Origin: Acidobacteriaceae bacterium
Lineage (GTDB): Bacteria; Acidobacteriota; Terriglobia; Terriglobales; Acidobacteriaceae
NCBI GenBank assembly: GCA_030040115.1
Contig: JASHUH010000294.1
Coordinates: 1-8,415 of the forward strand
DNA: 8,415 nucleotides
Direction of reading: 5' to 3'
Position numbers and translations under genes: made by a program. The notes below the pieces were generated by a model that searched no databases, was not told the origin of the DNA, and saw only the letters and a program-made list of their open reading frames with translations. Shown in pieces: positions 1 to 8,415 of this stretch (the stretch's first letter is position 1; every line of letters begins with the position of its first letter).

Positions 1-5
1 CCGCC

Positions 6-1745
6 GTGGAAGAAGGCCAAATCGGCCCCGCCCCACCGGGAACCGAATTCAAACCTGCCGCCGTTCTGCGCTCGGTCTTTCGCGAAGACCGCTTTTTTCT
101 CGTCCTGTCCGTCTTTATCGGCATCTTTTCCGGACTTTCCGTCGTCTGCTTTCGCTTCGCGATCGACTGGTGCAGCATCTTCCTCCTGGGCTCGGGCGCG
201 GAGCCTTCCAGGCTCCGGCTGCTTCTCGCGCCCACTCTTACCGGCCTGCTCATTGCCGTCCTCGTCATCCACTTCTTTCCCTTAACGCGCGGCAGCGGCG
301 TCAACCAGACCAAGGCTGCACTCTATATCTATAACGGCTATATTCCCCTCAAGACCGCCATTGGCAAATTCATCACTTCTGCGTTGGCCATAGGCTCCGG
401 GCAATCACTTGGCCCAGAGGACCCCTCGCTGCAAATCGGCGCCAGCCTGGCTTCGGTGATCGGCCGCCGCCTCCGCCTGTCTCGCGACCGCATGCGCCTC
501 ATTGCGCCTGTGGGCGCCGCCGCCGGCCTCGCCGCGGCCTTCAACGCGCCCATTTCCGCCGTGCTGTTCGTCATCGAGGAGGTCATCGGCCGTTGGACCG
601 CGGGGATTCTCGGCTCCGTCGTGCTTGCCGCCATATCCAGCGTCGTCGTCATTCGCTGGTTTATGGGCCCGGACGCCCTTTTCCGCATTCCCCCCGTTGA
701 ACTGCAGCGTCCTTCCGAACTCATCGCATACGTCATTCTCGGCGTCATCGGTGGCTTCGCCTCGGTCGCTTTCGCCGCCGGCGTTTCGTTTTTTCGCCCG
801 CGGCTCAGAGCCATGAGCCCCTGGACGCATTATTTTCAGCCCGCCGTTGCCGGCCTCCTCATTGGCATCATCGCCATGCTCGGCGCGCCCCAGGTGATGG
901 GCGCGGGCTACGTCTACATGGACGAGACCATGCACGGCCAATTCACCTGGCAATTTCTCGCCATCCTCGCCCTGCTCAAGATCGTCGCCACGCTGCTGTC
1001 CTTTGTCAGCGGCACGCCCGGCGGCATGTTCGCGCCCACGCTGTTTATCGGCGCCATGCTGGGCGCCTCCGTCGGCGGAGCCGGACACGCGCTTTTCCCT
1101 CACCTGACCTGGTCGCCAGGGACGTACGCCCTGGTCGGCATGGGCGTGCTCTTCGCCGGCTTCCTGCGCGCCCCCATGACCAGCGTCTTCATGGTTCTCG
1201 AACTCAGCGGCAACTACTCCATCATCGTCCCGGTGATCGTCGCGAACACGTTCGCCTATGTCATCTCCCGCGCTCTCATGCCCAGCCCCATCTTCGATGT
1301 CCTGAGCCGCCAGGATGGCCTGGAATTGCCTTCCATGGAGGAGCAGCGCGAAGAAAGCATCCTGCGCGTGGAAGACGCCATGCAACCGCCCTCCGACCCC
1401 GTCCTCAATGGCGAAGACACGATCGAAAAGGCCAACCGTGTCTCCCATCAGGCCATGCAGGACGTGCTCTTGGTGCGCCTTCGTCCCTCCGGCTGGGCCA
1501 GCGTCACCAAGACCGATCTAAACACTCTCCTGCAGAACGACAAGGGTGGCCAGATTCTTGAATCCCTCCTCAACGCCGACCCCGTTCCCTCCTTGCATCC
1601 CGATCATCCCCTCGATATGGCCCTCCGCTACGTGGACCGCTGGCCCCTCGTTCCGGTCGTGAATCGCGCCGACTTGAGCGAGCTCGAGGGCGTCATCACG
1701 GAGCGCGATGTGCTGGAGCGCTACCGCGATTTCGGTGGAGAGTGA
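6..1745 (+). CDS. CLC-family chloride channel/transporter with C-terminal CBS domain pair (5' end may lie outside the window)
   Basis: This is an inner-membrane CLC protein that moves chloride or a related anion, by exchange with protons or as a channel. About 25 polar residues precede the first membrane helix (about 30-54), and hydrophobic helices continue to about 421. Family motifs seen are GSGVN (96-100, the GSGIP position), GPEDP (136-140, the GxEGP position, gating Glu E138), FNAP followed by VIEE (179-192, with E192 at the proton-glutamate position), and GMFAP (340-344). The central Tyr is replaced by Phe in SPIF (F430). Residues about 453-575 form two CBS-like modules, the first degenerate, the second with a clear GVITERDVL motif (562-570); CBS pairs often bind adenine nucleotides. 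The GTG at position 6 is the first visible start, but the frame is open to the left edge and no ribosome binding site is visible, so the true start may be upstream. Family is certain; channel versus exchanger and the exact anion are not. Confidence 0.93.
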   Translation: MEEGQIGPAPPGTEFKPAAVLRSVFREDRFFLVLSVFIGIFSGLSVVCFRFAIDWCSIFLLGSGAEPSRLRLLLAPTLTGLLIAVLVIHFFPLTRGSGVNQTKAALYIYNGYIPLKTAIGKFITSALAIGSGQSLGPEDPSLQIGASLASVIGRRLRLSRDRMRLIAPVGAAAGLAAAFNAPISAVLFVIEEVIGRWTAGILGSVVLAAISSVVVIRWFMGPDALFRIPPVELQRPSELIAYVILGVIGGFASVAFAAGVSFFRPRLRAMSPWTHYFQPAVAGLLIGIIAMLGAPQVMGAGYVYMDETMHGQFTWQFLAILALLKIVATLLSFVSGTPGGMFAPTLFIGAMLGASVGGAGHALFPHLTWSPGTYALVGMGVLFAGFLRAPMTSVFMVLELSGNYSIIVPVIVANTFAYVISRALMPSPIFDVLSRQDGLELPSMEEQREESILRVEDAMQPPSDPVLNGEDTIEKANRVSHQAMQDVLLVRLRPSGWASVTKTDLNTLLQNDKGGQILESLLNADPVPSLHPDHPLDMALRYVDRWPLVPVVNRADLSELEGVITERDVLERYRDFGGE

Positions 1746-1802
1746 CGTGTGTCCCGGGAGCAAGCTCTCTGAATGTTTGCAAGGGAACGAAACAAGGGGC
1801 GC

Positions 1803-1829
1803 CCCAGGTTTCGATTTTTGAGACCTGGG
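1803..1829 (+). terminator. Hairpin downstream of the CLC gene, possible terminator
   Basis: The arms cccaggtttc (1803-1812) and gagacctggg (1820-1829) pair over 10 bp with one G-T wobble, around a 7-nt loop, gattttt. It lies 57 bp past the CLC stop. No T-run follows on the + strand, so it is not a canonical intrinsic terminator; it could also act as an mRNA 3' end stabiliser. An overlapping palindrome, ggggcgcccc (1796-1805), could compete with the left arm. Confidence 0.4.
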
Positions 1830-2062
1830 AAGGCAAAGACCTCGACGACCAATCATGCGGACAGAGAACCAATGGTCAGCGCGAGCTCGAGAATCCACGC
1901 TAAAATAATCAACGGAATCCATGCGCGAACTATCCTCTATTCCCGCATCGCCTCCGCTCAAGCGCTACCGCCGCGGCCGCCACGACCGTGGACGCGATCG
2001 CCAAACCAGAGTCAATGTGTCTCGAAGCCGCTGCGCTCAAGTCGACGCGACCAGCCCGGGGT

Positions 2063-2090
2063 CCCCAACGACAGGATTGCGTTGTTGGGG
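2063..2090. repeat. Strong hairpin, possible dispersed palindromic repeat
   Basis: ccccaacgac (2063-2072) pairs with gttgttgggg (2081-2090) over 10 bp with one G-T wobble and an 8-nt loop. A flanking ggtccc (2060-2065) and gggacc (2092-2097) offer an alternative pairing. The right side reads GGGGTGGGA, similar to GGGGTGGGC in the hairpin after dnaK. There is no T-run. A REP-like dispersed element is an inference from this resemblance. Confidence 0.4.
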
Positions 2091-2151
2091 TGGGACCAGC
2101 AGGGAGCGGTGACCTTGCACGCGGGCTAGACAGGCCACGGTCACTCTGGTT

Positions 2152-2180
2152 TTGCCATGACCCTCCGCGCTCAGTAATCT
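2152..2180 (+). promoter_or_regulatory. Weak sigma-70-like promoter candidate for acnA
   Basis: TTGCCA (2152-2157) matches the -35 consensus at 5 of 6 positions. It is followed after exactly 17 nt by TAATCT (2175-2180), which matches TATAAT at only 3 of 6. Transcription from here would give an acnA leader of roughly 180 nt that includes the 9-bp repeat region. In a GC-rich genome such a match is suggestive only. Confidence 0.3.
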
Positions 2181-2230
2181 ATTTCCGACAAGTCTTGGCC
2201 CCGCGCAATCGTCTTGCGCCGCCAACGGAA

Positions 2231-2317
2231 CTCCACGAGCCCTGCTAGCTCCGCTAGCGCCGCTGACTCCGTTAGCTTCGCTCGTCTTCAGACTCCGCGA
2301 GCCCCGCTAGCTCCGCT
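2231..2317. repeat. Degenerate 9-bp periodic repeat and a 25-bp direct repeat upstream of acnA
   Basis: From 2244 the sequence reads in 9-bp steps: gctagctcc, gctagcgcc, gctgactcc, gttagcttc, then gctcgtctt. In addition, 2231-2255 and 2293-2317 are near-identical 25-bp direct copies, differing at two positions, 62 bp apart. Both share the core gctagctccgct. The array ends about 50 bp before the acnA start and would lie in its leader. The role is unknown: slippage product, former coding low-complexity tract, or regulator binding array. Confidence 0.55.
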
Positions 2318-2350
2318 CGCAACCGTCTCCATCCGCGGTCAAAGCGGATA

Positions 2351-2356
2351 GAAAGG
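2351..2356 (+). promoter_or_regulatory. Ribosome binding site of acnA
   Basis: gaaagg lies 9 nt before the ATG at 2366. It is a good Shine-Dalgarno match and supports that start, which also gives the expected AcnA N-terminus. Confidence 0.65.
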
Positions 2357-2365
2357 TCATTCCCC

Positions 2366-5245
<2,880 letters not shown>

Positions 5246-5486
5246 TTCCGTCGCCTCCCTCCGATCCATTACCGGCCGGGCGCCCCGGTTCGGGATATCC
5301 GGAGCTGGAACAGTTCCACCGACGGAGCCCTTTCCGATCGCCAGGCGCCGGTATCGACCGTTTCCACGCCTGTCTGGCCGTGCCGCGGCCTGAATCGAGG
5401 GGAAATCCTAGGGTCAAGGGGACGTCCTCCTCCGCGAACGCCATTCCCAAAATGCATCCAGTTTATAGAATTCGCATCAAACAAGG

Positions 5487-5516
5487 TTGACAGTACTTCA
5501 CTCAATCTGCAATGCT
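5487..5516 (+). promoter_or_regulatory. Candidate dnaK promoter
   Basis: A perfect -35 hexamer TTGACA lies at 5487-5492. At a spacing of 18 there is AATGCT (5511-5516), which matches TATAAT at 3 of 6 but is preceded by TGC, as in an extended -10. The leader would be about 30 nt. It looks more like a housekeeping promoter than a sigma-32 heat-shock promoter (CTTGAA...CCCCAT), although the -10 is poor. A second -10-like string, TAGAAT (5466-5471), lacks a -35. Confidence 0.45.
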
Positions 5517-5540
5517 TTCAGGGCAGAGCATCTGAAGAAC

Positions 5541-5545
5541 AGGGG
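5541..5545 (+). promoter_or_regulatory. Ribosome binding site deciding the dnaK start
   Basis: agggg sits 7 nt before the ATG at 5553. This favours the ATG over the in-frame TTG at 5487, which is part of the TTGACA promoter hexamer and would add 22 residues not found in DnaK. Confidence 0.75.
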
Positions 5546-5552
5546 TTTAACC

Positions 5553-7493
5553 ATGGCAAAGATTATCGGCATCGACCTGGGCACCACCAATTCGTGCGTG
5601 GCCGTCCTGGAGGGCGGCGAGCCCAAAGTGATTGCAAATGAAGAGGGTGCGCGCACCACCCCCTCGATTGTGGCCTTCGCGAAGAACGGCGAGCGGCTGG
5701 TGGGGCAGGTGGCCAAGCGCCAGGCGATCACCAATCCGGAGAACACCATTTTCTCGATTAAACGGTTCATGGGCCGGCGCTACAACGAGGTGACGGACGA
5801 GATGAAGATGGTGCCGTTCAAGGTGGTTCAGCAGGGCGACCACGTGGCGGTGGTGGCGCAGGGCAAGGAGTACACCCCGCCGGAAATCTCGGCCATGATC
5901 CTGCAAAAGCTGAAGAAATCGGCGGAAGCTTATTTAGGTCAAACAGTTACAGAGGCCGTGATCACCGTGCCGGCGTATTTCAACGATTCCCAGCGGCAGG
6001 CGACCAAGGATGCGGGCAAGATTGCCGGTTTGGATGTGAAGCGCATTGTGAACGAGCCGACGGCGGCAGCCTTGGCTTACGGGCTAGACAAGAAGAAGGA
6101 TGAAACCATCGCCGTGTACGACTTTGGCGGCGGGACTTTCGATATTTCCATTTTGGAAGTGGGCGAGGGCGTCATCGAGGTGAAGTCGACCAACGGCGAC
6201 ACCCACCTGGGCGGCGATAACCTGGACCAGCGCATCGTCGACTGGCTGATTGCCGAGTTCAAGCAGGAAGAGGGGCTGGACCTGAGCTCCAAAGGCAACG
6301 AGATGGCCCTGCAGCGGCTGAAGGACGCCGCGGAAAAGGCCAAGATCGAGCTTTCCACGACCCTGGAGACGGAGATCAACCTGCCGTTTATTACCGCCGA
6401 CGCGACCGGGCCGAAGCACCTGGTGCGCAAGCTGACGCGGGCCAAGCTGGAGCAGATGGTGGGTGACCTGCTGGAGAAGTCGATTGGGCCATGCAAACAG
6501 GCGTTGAGCGACGCTGGCGTGACCACCAAGGACATTGACGAGGTGGTGCTGGTGGGCGGGCAGACGCGCATGCCCAAGATTCAGGAACTGGTGAAGAACC
6601 TCTTCGGCAAGGAGCCGCATCGGGGCGTGAACCCAGACGAGGTGGTGGCGGTGGGCGCGGCGGTGCAGGCGGGCGTGCTGGCCGGCGACGTGAAGGACCT
6701 GTTGCTGCTGGACGTGACGCCGCTGACCCTGTCGATCGAAACCCTGGGCGGCGTAGCGACGACCATGATTCCGCGCAACACAACCATTCCGACCAAGAAG
6801 ACGGAGACGTTTTCGACGGCGGCCGATTCGCAAACCGAGGTCGAGGTGCACGTGCTGCAGGGCGAGCGGCCCATGGCGGGGCAGAACCGGACCCTGGGCA
6901 AGTTCAAGCTGGGCGGCATTCCGCCGGCGCCGCGCGGCGTGCCGCAAATCGAGGTGACGTTCGATATCGACGCCAACGGCATTTTGAACGTGACCGCGAA
7001 GGACAACGCCACCGGCAAGGACACGCGCATCACCATTACCTCGAGCTCCGGCCTCTCGAAAGAAGAAGTGGAGAAGATGGCCAAGGAAGCCGAGGCGCAC
7101 GCCTCCGAGGACAAGGAGAAGCGCGACGAGGTAGAGGCGCGCAACGCGCTCGACGGGCTGGTCTACAACATCGAAAAGATGCTGAAGGACTCGGGCGATA
7201 AGGTGGCCGCGGCGGATAAAACCGACGTGGAAGCGGCGTTGGCGGACGCCAAGAAGACGCTCGAGGGTTCGGCGTCGGCGAAAGATCTACGCGCCGCGCA
7301 CGACCGGCTCACCCAGGCCAGCCACAAACTGGCCGAGGCGATGTACAAAGCCAACGTCGCGCAGGCGGCTGGGGGGCCTGCGGCCGGCGGGCCGTCCGAT
7401 GGAGCTGCTGCGGGCGGAACGCACGGCGGCGAGCAAAAGAAGGAAGGCGAAGTGATCGACGCCGAGTATGTGGACGTGGAGGATAAGAAATGA
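5553..7493 (+). CDS. dnaK: Molecular chaperone DnaK (Hsp70)
   Basis: DnaK is the ATP-driven Hsp70 chaperone that binds exposed hydrophobic peptides in the cytoplasm and works with DnaJ and GrpE. The 646-residue length is normal. The nucleotide-binding domain (1 to about 380) shows IDLGTTNS (7-14), the catalytic Lys K70 in [27 protein letters not shown] (139-155), [11 protein letters not shown] (167-177), FGGGTFD (191-197, with the autophosphorylation-type T195) and [11 protein letters not shown] (331-341). The hydrophobic interdomain linker is [10 protein letters not shown] (381-390). The substrate domain runs to about 500 with the usual [15 protein letters not shown] helical lid follows, then a Gly/Ala-rich tail and an acidic end close to the usual DnaK tail ([14 protein letters not shown]). 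The ATG at 5553 gives the standard [11 protein letters not shown]-terminus. No grpE, dnaJ or hrcA lies within the window. Codons end largely in G, unlike acnA upstream. Confidence 0.98.
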   Translation: MAKIIGIDLGTTNSCVAVLEGGEPKVIANEEGARTTPSIVAFAKNGERLVGQVAKRQAITNPENTIFSIKRFMGRRYNEVTDEMKMVPFKVVQQGDHVAVVAQGKEYTPPEISAMILQKLKKSAEAYLGQTVTEAVITVPAYFNDSQRQATKDAGKIAGLDVKRIVNEPTAAALAYGLDKKKDETIAVYDFGGGTFDISILEVGEGVIEVKSTNGDTHLGGDNLDQRIVDWLIAEFKQEEGLDLSSKGNEMALQRLKDAAEKAKIELSTTLETEINLPFITADATGPKHLVRKLTRAKLEQMVGDLLEKSIGPCKQALSDAGVTTKDIDEVVLVGGQTRMPKIQELVKNLFGKEPHRGVNPDEVVAVGAAVQAGVLAGDVKDLLLLDVTPLTLSIETLGGVATTMIPRNTTIPTKKTETFSTAADSQTEVEVHVLQGERPMAGQNRTLGKFKLGGIPPAPRGVPQIEVTFDIDANGILNVTAKDNATGKDTRITITSSSGLSKEEVEKMAKEAEAHASEDKEKRDEVEARNALDGLVYNIEKMLKDSGDKVAAADKTDVEAALADAKKTLEGSASAKDLRAAHDRLTQASHKLAEAMYKANVAQAAGGPAAGGPSDGAAAGGTHGGEQKKEGEVIDAEYVDVEDKK

Positions 7494-7514
7494 GGCACCT
7501 GCGGTGCGGCAGCC

Positions 7515-7529
7515 CCGCCCTTCGGGCGG
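7515..7529. other. Short GC hairpin after dnaK
   Basis: ccgccc (7515-7520) and gggcgg (7524-7529) form a 6-bp stem with a ttc loop, 21 bp past the dnaK stop. It is followed by a run of five A rather than T, so it is not by itself a terminator for + transcription. It may add 3' end stability together with the stronger hairpin just downstream. Confidence 0.4.
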
Positions 7530-7538
7530 AAAAACTTC

Positions 7539-7578
7539 GGGGTGGGCGATGCCAAGTTGCCCACCCCAATTTCATTCC
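7539..7578 (+). terminator. Probable dnaK terminator
   Basis: ggggtgggc (7539-7547) pairs perfectly with gcccacccc (7559-7567), a 9-bp GC-rich stem with an 11-nt loop, 45 bp after the dnaK stop. The following aatttcattcc is moderately T-rich, not a clean T-run. Placement and stem strength make termination or 3' end formation likely. It also resembles the GGGGTGGGA hairpin in the spacer before acnA. Confidence 0.6.
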
Positions 7579-7591
7579 AGGCAGGTCGTTG

Positions 7592-7596
7592 AAAGG
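7592..7596 (+). promoter_or_regulatory. Ribosome binding site of the orphan gene
   Basis: aaagg lies 5 nt before the GTG at 7602 and 14 nt before the ATG at 7611. The spacing favours the GTG, but the ATG codons at 7611 and 7617 remain possible starts. No promoter is evident in the short space after the dnaK hairpin. Confidence 0.5.
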
Positions 7597-7601
7597 TAAG
7601 C

Positions 7602-8411
7602 GTGACTCCGATGGGAATGTTCGATAACGAAGTTGCTGCTGATAATAAAATGCGCCAGTTCGAGAGTCTATCGAAGCCCGCGACAGGAGGCTTGCTCGCC
7701 GGAGTAGAGGCTGTTGCTGAATCGGCGAGCCTGGTTATCGGTAGGCCGGGAGTAGGACTTATCGCCAAAACAATCGGAGTCGCTAAGAAATTCACTGCTG
7801 GACTGGGTGTCGCGACCCTTGATGAGAATATCGCCCACCTCGGCAACGCCGCGGAACTGGCGATCTCACGAGTGGAGAGGAAGCTCGATGGCCAAGGAGT
7901 CCGGCTCGATGAGATCGAACGAAGAATCGCGAGCCCCGAACTACAGGAGGGAATTTCAGAAGCGATTCTTCAGGCGCAGCGGACGACACAAAAGAAGCGA
8001 CTTGAAAGAATGGCGTGGATACTAGCGAGTGGAGTCGCAGAAAATGACCTTGAGCCAGAGAGCCTTGATGACATGCTGCGAGCTGCCCTAGAACTGAAAG
8101 AGAGGGATGTCCTGACGCTGGGTCTCATATGCTCTCGTCAAGCGAAGATCCTTTCCGATGCTGAGAAGTGGCCGCAACATTGGTACGACAACGTAAGGAA
8201 AGATTGGCAGGCCTCGGGATTCGATGAAAGCGGAAAATCAGACCATGTTGGTTTAAAGAGCTCCCTTTCAAGGCTCGCGGCCTTCGGGTTCATCATTGCT
8301 ATTCCACCGGCGACAACCACGAATTCGCCGGGTCGAGAACCGTTTGCTCTTTTGCGCGAAGGAATGAGATTCTACGAGCGCATTCAAGAGATCGGCCGGG
8401 ATTCGAGTTGA
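7602..8411 (+). CDS. Uncharacterised 269-residue protein, low GC
   Basis: I do not recognise this family. No signal peptide or convincing membrane helix is seen, so it is probably cytoplasmic. Residues about 28-72 are Gly/Ala/Val-rich with small hydrophobics. Residues about 75-140 look helical and charged (HLGNAAELAISRVERKLD, then QRTTQKKRLERMAWILASG), perhaps a coiled coil. From about 155 there are further helices (DDMLRAALELKERDVLTLGL). The end (about 217-264) has the look of a winged helix, with SLSRLAAFGFI as recognition-type helix plus strand and a later helix REGMRFYERIQEI; this fold is an inference. Two lines of its DNA that I counted are 47-48% GC, against 67% in one acnA line, and codon use is mixed, which suggests acquisition from elsewhere. 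It follows the dnaK terminator. Start chosen from the ribosome binding site; the reading frame is complete within the window. Confidence 0.8.
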   Translation: MTPMGMFDNEVAADNKMRQFESLSKPATGGLLAGVEAVAESASLVIGRPGVGLIAKTIGVAKKFTAGLGVATLDENIAHLGNAAELAISRVERKLDGQGVRLDEIERRIASPELQEGISEAILQAQRTTQKKRLERMAWILASGVAENDLEPESLDDMLRAALELKERDVLTLGLICSRQAKILSDAEKWPQHWYDNVRKDWQASGFDESGKSDHVGLKSSLSRLAAFGFIIAIPPATTTNSPGREPFALLREGMRFYERIQEIGRDSS

Positions 8412-8415
8412 GGAC

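Larger units (their letters stand above)
1746..2365. other. 620-bp spacer between the CLC gene and acnA, no convincing gene
   Basis: Short open frames exist here (for example 1773-2129 and 1921-2112 on +, 2037-2225 on -). They overlap one another, run across hairpin repeats, have Arg/Pro-rich composition typical of chance reading of GC-rich DNA, and show no good ribosome binding site. What I can support is two strong hairpins (1803-1829 and 2063-2090), a weak promoter candidate (2152-2180) and a 9-bp periodic repeat (2244-2288). The region is long for a bacterial spacer, so a small RNA or long acnA leader is possible but not shown. Confidence 0.6.
5246..5552. other. 307-bp spacer between acnA and dnaK
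   Basis: I see no gene here. A reverse-strand frame covering 5031-5450 is chance reading that overlaps the acnA 3' end. Just after acnA there are GC-rich palindromic bits (accgg/ccggt at 5271-5289, and ggatatcc at 5293-5300), but no stem with a T-run, so no clear acnA terminator. The right part turns AT-richer from about 5445 and carries the dnaK promoter candidate and ribosome binding site. No CIRCE inverted repeat (TTAGCACTC with GAGTGCTAA) is present. Confidence 0.6.

Noticed and set aside
405..1448. 347-codon open frame on the - strand within the CLC gene
   Set aside because: It is antisense to a well-supported membrane protein gene; its His/Gly/Asp/Ala-rich product is typical of chance reading opposite C-ending codons.
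1901..1906. TAAAAT as a promoter -10
   Set aside because: No -35-like hexamer lies at 16-18 nt upstream, and no supported gene follows.
1773..2248. Overlapping small frames in the CLC-acnA spacer (118, 63 and 86 codons)
   Set aside because: They run through hairpin repeats in several frames with no good ribosome binding site, odd composition and no domain.
2231..2317. Possible CRISPR array
   Set aside because: Only two copies of a 25-bp repeat occur, the 9-bp units are contiguous without unique spacers, and no cas gene is present.
1746..2365. tRNA or known riboswitch in the long spacer
   Set aside because: I found no cloverleaf with the conserved TTC-type arm and no riboswitch core that I recognise.
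5271..5300. acnA terminator made from GC palindromes
   Set aside because: The stems are only 4-5 bp with competing pairings and there is no T-run, so it is too weak to call.
5487..5552. N-terminal extension of dnaK from a TTG at 5487
   Set aside because: The TTG is the start of the TTGACA hexamer, the 22 added residues are not DnaK-like, and the ATG at 5553 has a good ribosome binding site and the standard N-terminus.
5246..5552. CIRCE operator upstream of dnaK
   Set aside because: I searched by eye for TTAGCACTC and GAGTGCTAA halves with 9-nt spacing and found neither.
6084..7100. 338-codon open frame on the - strand inside dnaK
   Set aside because: It is antisense to highly conserved Hsp70 sequence, with a Leu/His/Arg-rich product that fits a shadow frame.

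Overview
The window is GC-rich chromosomal DNA with four genes, all on the + strand. They are a CLC-family chloride channel/transporter with a C-terminal CBS pair (possibly cut at the left edge), an AcnA-type aconitase, the chaperone DnaK, and an unrecognised 269-residue protein. High GC, long spacers rich in hairpins, and this mix of housekeeping genes without operon partners suggest a soil-type bacterium, perhaps Acidobacteriota. That assignment is an inference from overall appearance; no marker gene here proves it.

Layout: the CLC gene runs from the left edge to 1745. A 620-bp gap follows (1746-2365) with no convincing gene. It holds two strong hairpins, a weak promoter candidate, and a degenerate 9-bp periodic repeat just before the aconitase. 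The aconitase gene (2366-5245) has all catalytic signatures plus an enlarged interdomain linker containing a 12-bp tandem repeat. A 307-bp gap (5246-5552) carries a TTGACA promoter candidate for dnaK. dnaK (ATG at 5553, stop ending 7493) is full length and canonical. A 108-bp gap with a perfect 9-bp stem, a likely terminator, separates it from the last gene (7602-8411), which has clearly lower GC.

The genes do not form an obvious pathway. Aconitase serves the TCA and glyoxylate cycles, DnaK general protein folding, and the CLC protein anion movement across the membrane. Each of the first three is followed by a spacer with its own signals, so they are probably separate transcription units. dnaK stands without grpE, dnaJ or hrcA in view and without a CIRCE operator.

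I see no clear new multi-gene system. The best candidates for a second look are the low-GC orphan at the right edge, the expanded aconitase linker, the shift from C-ending to G-ending codons between acnA and dnaK, the repeat and hairpin content of the spacers, and the altered CLC selectivity-filter motif with a Phe where a Tyr is usual.
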